The notes under the pieces are model-generated. The model worked only from the letters and a program-made list of their open reading frames with translations, did no database searches and had not been told where the DNA came from. A stretch of DNA of 11,750 nucleotides from Treponema sp. GTDB lineage: Bacteria > Spirochaetota > Spirochaetia > Treponematales > Treponemataceae. The position numbers and the translations under genes were made by a program. This document shows positions 1 to 7,338 of the stretch, one piece after another. How positions within the stretch are numbered: position 1 is the first letter of the stretch; the number at the start of each line of letters is the position of its first letter. The stretch is from NCBI GenBank assembly GCA_017390125.1, contig JAFPCT010000131.1:1-11750 (forward strand). The letters run 5' to 3'.

Positions 1-121
1 GCGAGAGTTGCCGCATCTGGTTGCACTTTGGTAGCGCACATGTCAGCTGTGATGGTCTCGATTTGGGTGTCGAGATGTTGCACGAGTAGACCGCCGTTGA
101 CACTCACATATTGGTCGGAGC
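1..121. other. Left-edge segment not colinear with the adjoining gene
   Basis: This stretch does not extend the large Ig-repeat gene. In that gene's frame there are stops at 32-34, 50-52 and 98-100, and neither other + frame gives Ig-like sequence. Hand-counted G+C is about 54% here, against about 35% in the next 60 bases. On the minus strand one frame is open from about 206 to the window edge. From the ATG at 132-134 it reads as plausible protein, beginning MIPASSDQYVSVNGG and continuing to about base 3 without a stop. The simplest reading is a junction near 115-131 between the Treponema-like gene and other DNA in opposite orientation. That could be an assembly or amplification chimera at a contig end, or a real rearrangement. 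I do not recognise the minus-strand peptide. Confidence 0.5.
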
Positions 122-3100
122 TGGCAGGAATCATTTTCTCTTGAAGGCAAAAAGGCTGGAAAATACAATATTTTTGTAACAGCATCGGATCTGGGCGGAA
201 ATGTGGCTATGGAAGGTCCGTTCAACCTTTATATCGATCCAAAATCAGATCTGCCTGTAACCGGCATTACAAACCCTCATCCTAACATGCGCATTCAGGG
301 TAACTTGAACATCGTAGGTACTTGTATTGATGATGATGCGGTTGATTATGTTGAATTGATTCTGGATGGCGATGAGGAAAATCCTGTTCGTGCAAACGGT
401 AAAGAATTCTGGTCTTATTATCTTGATACAAATAAGCTTGAAGAAGGTCCGCATACAATCAAAGTTGTGGGCTGTGATATAAACGGAATGGTAGGAGAAC
501 CTGTTTCCCTGACCTGGCAGCTGGACCGAAATCAGCCGATAAGTTCTGTAACAAATCATGAGATGGGCGTTCTTGTTGCTAAAACTGTAAAATTCCGTGG
601 TCTTGTTACTGACGGAAACGGAATAGATAAACTTGAATATTCAATTGACGGCGGAAGATACTTCAAGGAAGTTCGTCTTATCCGCAGAAAGAACGGAAAT
701 ACTGAATTCAGTGTTTCTGTTGATACAAAAAAACTTCCAGACGGAGCATCTGTTCTGTGGCTTCGTGCTACCGACAAAGCTGGTTCCGTAGGTGTTTATT
801 CCTTCCTTTACTTTATTGATAATACGAATCCTGATGTAAAAATTGTAACTCCTGCAGAAAAAGAAGTTCAGTTTGGTGAGATTGCCATAACTGGATACGC
901 AAAAGATAAAATCGGTATTAAATCCATTGAATGGGAATTTGGTTCTCAGAAAGGTCAGTTTGAGCTTGTTCCTGGAAACCCTTACTGGGGACAGGTTTTT
1001 GATCTGGCGGGAACAAATGATAAAGTTCGAAAATTTACGATTACGGCCACAGATATTGCCGGAAACGTGGTAAAAGTTTCTCGGGACATTTTGATAAATG
1101 AAGAGCTGGACAAGCCTTTTGTTACGATTGACTATCCGACGGCTTCAACATTCATCGAAAGCACTGATGAAGTTTTCGTGCGGGGTGTTGCCGGGGATGA
1201 TGACGGAATCAGATCTGTAAAATATAAGATTGACAACGGAGCATGGATTTCAGAAGAGACAAAGGGGGTGTTCTGCGGTCATATTCTGAACGGCTCGGAA
1301 CTTTCTGCCGGAAAGCACACTGTAACAGTAGTGGCAACAGACCGTCGCGGTGTTGAAGGAAATCCGGTAAGCGTTACATTTGGTGCCCGGGGAAATGTTC
1401 CTGAATTTGGAGATGTAAAGGTCGGCGGACAGAAACTTGTAAACGGCATGTCTGTTCATCCGGAAGCAGGTTTTTCACTGCAGATTCCTATAACAAGCTC
1501 TCTGGGACTTTCATCTGTAACGGTTCAGAAAAAGTGGGGACAAAGCGGTTCTTCAGAAGATACATATCCTCTGAGCGGAGTTTCTTCATATTCTTTGAAT
1601 ATTCCTGTTGATCAGAACATGCCTAAGGGCGTTGTATATTTTGATGTTGTTGCGACAGATACAGCAGACAGAAAGACTGAATATCACTGTCTTCTGAATG
1701 TTGTGAATACATACGAGCTTACTGCTCCTGCTTTCAAAGTTATTTTTGATGACACAAACGTAAGCTCAACGGGTAAGATTGTAGGTGACCCTGAATTCCC
1801 GGTAAGCGGTTATGTTGTGGGTGGAAATGCCCGCAGCGTAGAACTTATTCCAAGAACTCGTTTTGCAACAGTAAAACTGGACGGCAACAGCATAATCCTT
1901 ACACCTACTGAAGTGGAAGGTGTTTCCGAGCCGTTTGTCATTCGTGTAACATCTGACAAGGGAACTGTTGCAGATTCTCAGAAACTTATGATAACCAACG
2001 GTTATTCAGCTCCTGTAGTAACAATCAAGGATACTGACGGACGAAATGCCCTTGAGCTTAAGGAAGGCTCTGCCGACATTACCGGTACAGTTTCTTCAGC
2101 TGGTACGATTGAGTCATTGTTCTACAAGGTTTACGGAGCCAAAGTTTCAATGTCCGCAGGACTTCTTACTGGCGTTACTCCTATCAACGTGGCAGATGCT
2201 CCAGTAAAGGAACTTCCGATCGGAAAGACATTCTCATTCACAGAAAGTTTTGATTACGGTATTTATGTTGTTGAAGTTACGGCTGTAAACAGCGCAGGCT
2301 TGCGTTCTTCTGCCGCAATTGCATTCCGCAATATTCCTAATGCTCCAGCAGATGCAAAGACATCTCCTAAGGCTCCTGTCATTACATGGATTGATGCAGA
2401 AGAAGTTTATTACGTTGCCACATACCAGGGATACCTCAGCCGAAACTTCGGTTACTTCAAGCGGAACGTAATGGCAGAAGGCTCAAATAACCTTACGGCC
2501 AGCGTTACAGCCGGAGACAAGACAATCACTTCAAAGATTAGCGTAAGCAAGTCAAAGAACATAAAGGCAAACTTTGTTTCTATTGGAGACCAGACATATA
2601 CCAGCGGTAAGATTATCGAACTTAACAAGGGCGAGACAAAAAATCTTGTTGCTTATGTAGACACAATTCTTCCTTCAATTTCTGCCAATTATGAGATCAC
2701 AGGTGAAAGCGTTCCTGGCGGCGCAGACAAATCAACGGGAAGCGCTTCTGTCGTAAAGGATGCAGGCAACCGTTATGTTGTAACTATTCCTCTCTCAAAT
2801 CTGCCGGTCAGAATGAACAGGATTCGGCTTACAGTAAAATCTGGTACAGTTTCAAAGGAATTCTGTGCAAATGTCGGGGTCATCCGCACAAAACCTGCGG
2901 ACGCGGATATTTCCAAGGAAGGCATTTATACTCAGTTTAAGGCAAATGGATTTTATGATGCAGACAGCTCAAGTTATGTAATAAAATCCGGTGAATCATT
3001 GGATTTCTATCCGCAGATTCCGGGGCTTGTAAGCTCAGCAGATTTTGTAAGCCCTCAGGACGGCCTTGAGATTTCAAATACAGAAACACTTGTAACGGTA

Positions 3101-5450
3101 AAAGCTGTAAAAGACGGAATCTATCCGAATGTTGCAGTTCGCGTAAAAGATATAAATCAGGTTTCATACACTTCAAAAAACGTTCGTCTTATCGTTGACT
3201 CTGGTGCTCCGGAGGTAAACATTTCCACACCGGCACCACACGCCTGGGTTAAGCGCTCTGTACGTCTTACAGGTACAGTCGCAGATCCAAACGGCATAAA
3301 GTCAGCGGATTATTCTGTGGACGGCGGAGAGACATGGGTTCCGCTTGCATTGACGCTCACCGGCAAGGGCGGAATCGGCGGTACATTTGCCGCAACAATC
3401 GATGTCTCATCATCTGAAGACGGACTTGTAAAAATAGATGTTCGCGCTTATGACGTCGCAGGAAAATGTACTGTAGCTCATGGAGCTGCCTTCAAGGATA
3501 CAACTCCTCCTGAAGCAGAAGTTCTGGTTCCTAATTCAGATGACATTGTAAACGGCGAGAACTTCATTGCTTTCAAGGTTAAGGACAACGGAAGTTTTGA
3601 GCGCGCATTCTATGTCGCTCCTCCTAATGCAAGCGTTTCTTCAAAACGACAGGAAATTGAGCATAACAATAAATTCGTAACTACATATGTTGGTGGCGCT
3701 GACCGCCCTATTGATGATGCAATGGAATTCCAGTTTGTTGATGATGCAGAAAACTCATCAAGTCTGGCAGCATGGCAGTTCATAATTGACCGCGATTCTG
3801 ACCTTCCGATAACAGAAATCCATTTGCCGACAGAAAATGAGGTAATTACCCGCGACTTTACTATTTCCGGCGTTGTTTATGATGATGACGGTCCTGCAAC
3901 GGTTTTCTACCGCATTGACAATGAACCGTACAAGCAGCTTTCTGAAATGACTTCAAGCTTTGCCATTGATATTCCGTTTGAGACAATGACAGATAATGAG
4001 CATGTTATTTCTGTTTATGCTGTGGACATTCAGGGCGTAAAGGGTCCTGTTGTAGAGCGCAAAATCAGGGTTTCTACAGAAGAGCCTAAGGGTGCCGTAC
4101 TTCTTCCGAAAATTGATACTGCAAACAAAGGTGTAGTAGTAATTTCCGGTGTTTCAAGCGATAAGAACGGCATTGAGAAGGTTATGGTTTCTGTTGATAA
4201 CGGAAACAGTTACAACAACGCAATCGGAACAGAAGAATGGTCTTATACATTTGATACACGGGCAATTCCTAACGGAACAAACGTAGTATTCCTTAAAGTT
4301 GTGGACAAGTACGGCATCGAAGCATTGTATTCAAGTTTGATAAACATCGATAACCTTGCACCGGAAATGATTCTTGACTATCCTTTGGATTATTCTTCTA
4401 CAGCCGGTCCGTTGTTCTTCAGCGGATACGCATTTGATAACATTGATATTACTGAGCTTTTTATTTCCATCCGAAGTCTTGAAGGAAAATCAGTTCCTCG
4501 CAGCATGCAGCGCGTAGATTTCAAGAAAGACCGCATCATTGCCCAGGATCTTGATATTTCAAGTTTGGAAAACGGTTCATACAACATCGAAATCACTGCT
4601 CTTGATAAGGCAATGAACGCAACTCACATAAGCCGTAACATTACCCTTAACAAGAACAAGCCTCTTGCAACTGTAAATCTGCTTTACCCACTGAACGGTG
4701 AGCACAAGCAGGGACAGTTCAATATTTACGGTAATGCAGAAGCTGACAAGCCGATCGAAAAGCTTTCGCTCTTCATCGACAATGAATTCATTGCTGACAC
4801 AGAGCTTACTGCAAGCGAATACTTTGTATTCAATGTTTCAGCAGACATGATGGAGAGCGGTGTTCACAAATACCGCGTAGATGCAACTGTTGAAGGCGGA
4901 AAGGTAATCAGCTCAAGAACTCAGACTGTTGACTACAGCACTTCTGGTCCTTGGGTAAAGATAGATAATTTTGCATACGGTGACTTTGCTATTGAGCGAC
5001 CTTATATCATTGGTAGTGCAGGTTATGCTCTTGACGGTGAGGAGACTGAGATTTCAAAGGTAAATCTTAAAAGCGTTCCGAAGGACCAGAAGCAGGACGT
5101 AATTCTTGCAAAGAGCGTGATTGCAAACAAGAAAGTTCAGAAGATTGAGCTCAGTTTTGATAACGGTAAGACATTCGACCTTGTTTCAAAGGGTGAGAAG
5201 TGGATGTATCGTGTTGAAAACCAGGATTTGGCAGAAGGCTACCATTTTATGCTGGTTCGGGCTACAATGAAGAACGGAGAAACCGCAATTGAGCGAACGA
5301 TCATTCAGATTGATAATACGGCTCCTAAGATTCGTCTTATTACTCCGAGTCAGGGCGGACGCTACAATCAGGAACTTGTTTTCAACGGTTTGTCTAGTGA
5401 TGACGTAGGCTTGAAGGATGTAAAACTTACTCTCCGAAAAGGTGATAAGG
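122..5450 (+). repeat. Tandem divergent Ig-like modules, about 95 residues each
   Basis: Repeat cores are visible at the protein level and begin at residues of about 39, 133, 231, 328, 1024, 1223, 1316, 1408, 1510 and 1729 (numbered from the GTG at 203). Successive spacings are mostly 92-102 residues. Examples of the core are GLVTDGNGIDKLEYSIDGG and GTVADPNGIKSADYSVDGG. Copies are well diverged, so this is an old domain array and not a nucleotide-level tandem repeat. Acidic D-x-[DN]-G positions could bind calcium as in other bacterial Ig-like or cadherin-like arrays (inference). Residues about 725-998 do not show the core clearly. Confidence 0.75.
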
Positions 5451-5980
5451 CATCTTACGAAGTTCCTTCATTCATCCAGGGATTGTATCTTGACTGGCAC
5501 TTCTGGGGTGCAACTTTATTCGACATCGGTGTAGGTCTTACCTTCTTTGATGACGCTGTAAAAGTTCAGTTCCAGTGGGGACAGTTTACACAGGCTCAGA
5601 GAGATATGTTCTCTAAGAGCGACATGCGTTACGGTGGTGACAACGTAATGGGTATCAAGATTCTTGCAAACATTGCTCAGATTCCGTTCAGTTATTTCCT
5701 CGGACATGACTGGGAATGGTTGAGTTCTTCTGTTGCAATTGGTGCTCAGTTCACACGCTTTAATGAAAGCGGTTCTGGTGACGCTCAGATTCTTTCTGCG
5801 CTTCTTGCTCAGCTTGAATTCCCTAAGGTTACGTTCCCTAAGATGAAGATGTTCAGTTCATTCAGTGCTTACACAGAATTTTCACTGTGGTTCATCCCTA
5901 CCGACGTTTCAGGCGGTGATGTGGATATTGATAATCTTGTTCCTCAGATTTCTGAAGGTATCAGGGTAAACGTATTCTAA
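122..5980 (+). CDS. Giant Ig-like repeat surface protein with C-terminal outer-membrane beta-barrel (5' truncated)
   Basis: Probable cell-surface adhesin or structural protein; the exact role is unknown. The frame is open from 101, and Ig-like sequence starts at the Trp codon 122-124. A GTG at 203 gives 1925 residues, used for numbering here, but it lies inside an Ig module (context TASDLGGNV), so it is not the true start. The real N-terminus, presumably with a signal peptide, is missing. Most of the protein is tandem modules of about 92-102 residues. Each has a core like G-x-x-x-D-x-x-G-I followed by S-[IV]-D-[GN]-G-x-x-[WYF], and modules are joined by linkers such as IDNTNP and IDNTAP. Residues about 1755-1925 change character: short alternating hydrophobic/polar strands rich in Trp, Phe and Gly, ending in a C-terminal Phe (ISEGIRVNVF). 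That is the usual signature of a Bam-assembled outer-membrane barrel. At about 170 residues the barrel would hold roughly eight strands. It is the first gene of an apparent three-gene operon. Confidence 0.85.
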   Translation, partial: WQESFSLEGKKAGKYNIFVTASDLGGNVAMEGPFNLYIDPKSDLPVTGITNPHPNMRIQGNLNIVGTCIDDDAVDYVELILDGDEENPVRANGKEFWSYYLDTNKLEEGPHTIKVVGCDINGMVGEPVSLTWQLDRNQPISSVTNHEMGVLVAKTVKFRGLVTDGNGIDKLEYSIDGGRYFKEVRLIRRKNGNTEFSVSVDTKKLPDGASVLWLRATDKAGSVGVYSFLYFIDNTNPDVKIVTPAEKEVQFGEIAITGYAKDKIGIKSIEWEFGSQKGQFELVPGNPYWGQVFDLAGTNDKVRKFTITATDIAGNVVKVSRDILINEELDKPFVTIDYPTASTFIESTDEVFVRGVAGDDDGIRSVKYKIDNGAWISEETKGVFCGHILNGSELSAGKHTVTVVATDRRGVEGNPVSVTFGARGNVPEFGDVKVGGQKLVNGMSVHPEAGFSLQIPITSSLGLSSVTVQKKWGQSGSSEDTYPLSGVSSYSLNIPVDQNMPKGVVYFDVVATDTADRKTEYHCLLNVVNTYELTAPAFKVIFDDTNVSSTGKIVGDPEFPVSGYVVGGNARSVELIPRTRFATVKLDGNSIILTPTEVEGVSEPFVIRVTSDKGTVADSQKLMITNGYSAPVVTIKDTDGRNALELKEGSADITGTVSSAGTIESLFYKVYGAKVSMSAGLLTGVTPINVADAPVKELPIGKTFSFTESFDYGIYVVEVTAVNSAGLRSSAAIAFRNIPNAPADAKTSPKAPVITWIDAEEVYYVATYQGYLSRNFGYFKRNVMAEGSNNLTASVTAGDKTITSKISVSKSKNIKANFVSIGDQTYTSGKIIELNKGETKNLVAYVDTILPSISANYEITGESVPGGADKSTGSASVVKDAGNRYVVTIPLSNLPVRMNRIRLTVKSGTVSKEFCANVGVIRTKPADADISKEGIYTQFKANGFYDADSSSYVIKSGESLDFYPQIPGLVSSADFVSPQDGLEISNTETLVTVKAVKDGIYPNVAVRVKDINQVSYTSKNVRLIVDSGAPEVNISTPAPHAWVKRSVRLTGTVADPNGIKSADYSVDGGETWVPLALTLTGKGGIGGTFAATIDVSSSEDGLVKIDVRAYDVAGKCTVAHGAAFKDTTPPEAEVLVPNSDDIVNGENFIAFKVKDNGSFERAFYVAPPNASVSSKRQEIEHNNKFVTTYVGGADRPIDDAMEFQFVDDAENSSSLAAWQFIIDRDSDLPITEIHLPTENEVITRDFTISGVVYDDDGPATVFYRIDNEPYKQLSEMTSSFAIDIPFETMTDNEHVISVYAVDIQGVKGPVVERKIRVSTEEPKGAVLLPKIDTANKGVVVISGVSSDKNGIEKVMVSVDNGNSYNNAIGTEEWSYTFDTRAIPNGTNVVFLKVVDKYGIEALYSSLINIDNLAPEMILDYPLDYSSTAGPLFFSGYAFDNIDITELFISIRSLEGKSVPRSMQRVDFKKDRIIAQDLDISSLENGSYNIEITALDKAMNATHISRNITLNKNKPLATVNLLYPLNGEHKQGQFNIYGNAEADKPIEKLSLFIDNEFIADTELTASEYFVFNVSADMMESGVHKYRVDATVEGGKVISSRTQTVDYSTSGPWVKIDNFAYGDFAIERPYIIGSAGYALDGEETEISKVNLKSVPKDQKQDVILAKSVIANKKVQKIELSFDNGKTFDLVSKGEKWMYRVENQDLAEGYHFMLVRATMKNGETAIERTIIQIDNTAPKIRLITPSQGGRYNQELVFNGLSSDDVGLKDVKLTLRKGDKASYEVPSFIQGLYLDWHFWGATLFDIGVGLTFFDDAVKVQFQWGQFTQAQRDMFSKSDMRYGGDNVMGIKILANIAQIPFSYFLGHDWEWLSSSVAIGAQFTRFNESGSGDAQILSALLAQLEFPKVTFPKMKMFSSFSAYTEFSLWFIPTDVSGGDVDIDNLVPQISEGIRVNVF

Positions 5981-5990
5981 GGCGGAGCGT

Positions 5991-7169
5991 ATGACTATTC
6001 GTAAAAGGTTTCTTGCCGTAATTATTGCAGGTTTTCTTTCAGTTGCGGGACTTATTCCTGTTTTTGCAATTGATGCGTATGTAACGGTTGTTTACCGTCG
6101 TATTGACATTGCATTTGTGAATCGTTCCGACTCTGAATTGAACGTAGTTCTGGGAGAAAACAACACTGACCGGAACTATTACCTGATGGAAAACTACACG
6201 ATGAAAAAAATCCGCCGTCTGGTAATTGATGAGGATTATGATTTTGCTATAAAGGCAAACCTTGTAGTAATCGATAATAATCTTGATAACGCAGAAGCCG
6301 TTGAGTTGTATGCAACTATTGCGGCGGCTCTGGAAAAACAGCAGGAACAGGAACGGGCTGTTGAGCAGCAGCGCAAGTACGAGCTTGCAAAATTCCAGGC
6401 AGAAAAAGAAAGGCAGAAAGTGATTCTTGAGAAGTCATATAATGCCGTTCAGACTCCGTCCGGAGATACAGTCTACGTTAAGAGCAAGGAAGAAAGATTC
6501 AGCTCAAAATGGTGGAAACTTGCTTTCGGATTTTTCGATGGAAATATAATTAATGATGCCGGAAATTCTTTCAGTTCATTCAGATATGGAATTTCCGGTG
6601 ACTTTAGTTATGAATATACAATGGACAAGATTATGGCCGGCATTGATGTTGGCGGACAGGCAATAATCCTGCCGTTCTCCGGTGATGACGGTACTATTCT
6701 TGGTGAATTTGATATTGTTCCAAAAGTAGGCGTAGGAGGAGTTAAGAAATACTTCCAGCTTCGAACTGGTTTTGCAGGCATCATCCGTACTGACGGAGAA
6801 GAAACTGCAGTTACTGAAAGAGACTGGCGTATCAGTCAGATTATGGGAACACAGCCTGCTGAGGCCGGCGGAACTACGCTTCAGGGAAACTTTTTCAGTC
6901 CGCTTGTAGGTATAGGTCTGGGTCACATTGACATCGGTCCGCTTACTCTTAATGCAAATGCAGACTGGCTTTTCGGTCATTTTGCATCCAGTGACGTGAA
7001 TTTTGCAATGAAGTCTGCGTTGAATATGGCGCTGCCGATTGCAGAAATGGAAAAATTCAAGGTTACATTCAATTTTGGTGCAAAGGATACTCTGTTCTCA
7101 AGGGATACAGGGTTTGAAAATAGATTAGGCTTAATTATAGGAATTGGAGCAGAAAATGTTATTAAATAA
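5991..7169 (+). CDS. Secreted coiled-coil plus beta-barrel outer-membrane protein
   Basis: I do not recognise a named family. The 392-residue protein starts with a clear signal peptide (basic MTIRKR, hydrophobic core, likely cleavage after VFA at about residue 26). A short mixed region follows, then a Gln/Glu/Lys-rich coiled coil at about residues 103-150 (for example EKQQEQERAVEQQRKYE). From about residue 171 (SSKWWKLAFGFFDG) to the end, alternating strands with many Gly, Phe and Tyr resemble an outer-membrane barrel, for instance VGIGLGHIDIGPLTLNANAD. The C-terminus (ENVIK) is not the usual aromatic residue. The start ATG is 10 bases after the upstream stop and has GGAG at 5984-5987, rather close to the start. 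Likely role (inferred): an outer-membrane protein whose coiled coil lies in the periplasm and may contact the neighbouring gene products. Confidence 0.75.
   Translation: MTIRKRFLAVIIAGFLSVAGLIPVFAIDAYVTVVYRRIDIAFVNRSDSELNVVLGENNTDRNYYLMENYTMKKIRRLVIDEDYDFAIKANLVVIDNNLDNAEAVELYATIAAALEKQQEQERAVEQQRKYELAKFQAEKERQKVILEKSYNAVQTPSGDTVYVKSKEERFSSKWWKLAFGFFDGNIINDAGNSFSSFRYGISGDFSYEYTMDKIMAGIDVGGQAIILPFSGDDGTILGEFDIVPKVGVGGVKKYFQLRTGFAGIIRTDGEETAVTERDWRISQIMGTQPAEAGGTTLQGNFFSPLVGIGLGHIDIGPLTLNANADWLFGHFASSDVNFAMKSALNMALPIAEMEKFKVTFNFGAKDTLFSRDTGFENRLGLIIGIGAENVIK
7146..7149 (+). promoter_or_regulatory. Ribosome binding site choosing the ATG at 7156
   Basis: GGAG lies 6 bases before the ATG at 7156-7158. 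An in-frame TTG at 7144 overlaps this site and would put extra residues before the signal peptide, so ATG 7156 is the better start. The site is inside the upstream coding region, and the genes overlap by 14 bases (7156-7169). This suggests translational coupling. Confidence 0.65.
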
Positions 7170-7338
7170 AAAGATTAAACAGATTTTTGCAGTGCTTGCA
7201 GGCATTCTCGTGCTTTCTGTTGCTTCTTATGCCCAGACTAGCCAGGATGCTTTGATTCAGCCATATTTGGAAAAGGCAACGCTGAATTTGATGACGGAAA
7301 TATCGAAGGTGCATACAAAAATATTAATGCCACGTTGA
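7156..7338 (+). pseudogene. N-terminal fragment of the membrane HD-GYP-like gene (signal peptide), before an apparent frameshift
   Basis: The frame encodes a signal peptide or N-terminal membrane anchor (MLLNKKIKQ, then a hydrophobic core AVLAGILVLSVASYA) followed by QTSQDALIQPYLEK. After about base 7275 it reads unconvincing sequence (ATLNLMTEISK...) and stops at 7336-7338. The -1 frame gives GNAEFDDGNIEGAYKNINATL, which joins directly onto the next coding segment. Together they would make one protein of about 478 residues. The fragment alone would be a short exported peptide with no evident function, so I treat it as the 5' part of a broken or frameshifted gene. Confidence 0.75.
7264..7280 (+). 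other. Apparent single-base frameshift site
   Basis: In the upstream frame the codons are TAT TTG GAA AAG GCA ACG. Adding one G after AAG, or slipping back one base at AAG, gives YLEK followed by GNAEFDDGN, which fuses the signal-peptide frame to the long downstream frame without a gap. A lost G in a run of Gs (AAAAGGG to AAAAGG) is the simplest cause. The downstream frame cannot start much earlier, because it has a stop at 7239-7241. Confidence 0.7.

Noticed and set aside
43..225. A 60-codon minus-strand open frame at the left edge.
   Set aside because: It is in a different frame from the more protein-like minus-strand reading, crosses the presumed junction, and has an Arg/Pro/Ser-rich composition typical of a chance frame.
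7267..7278. Programmed -1 ribosomal frameshift joining the signal peptide to the HD-GYP-like frame.
   Set aside because: The site G-GAA-AAG is not a good X-XXY-YYZ slippery heptamer: the P-site codon would re-pair poorly. I see no clear stimulatory stem or upstream ribosome-binding-like element, so a single-base deletion or error is simpler.
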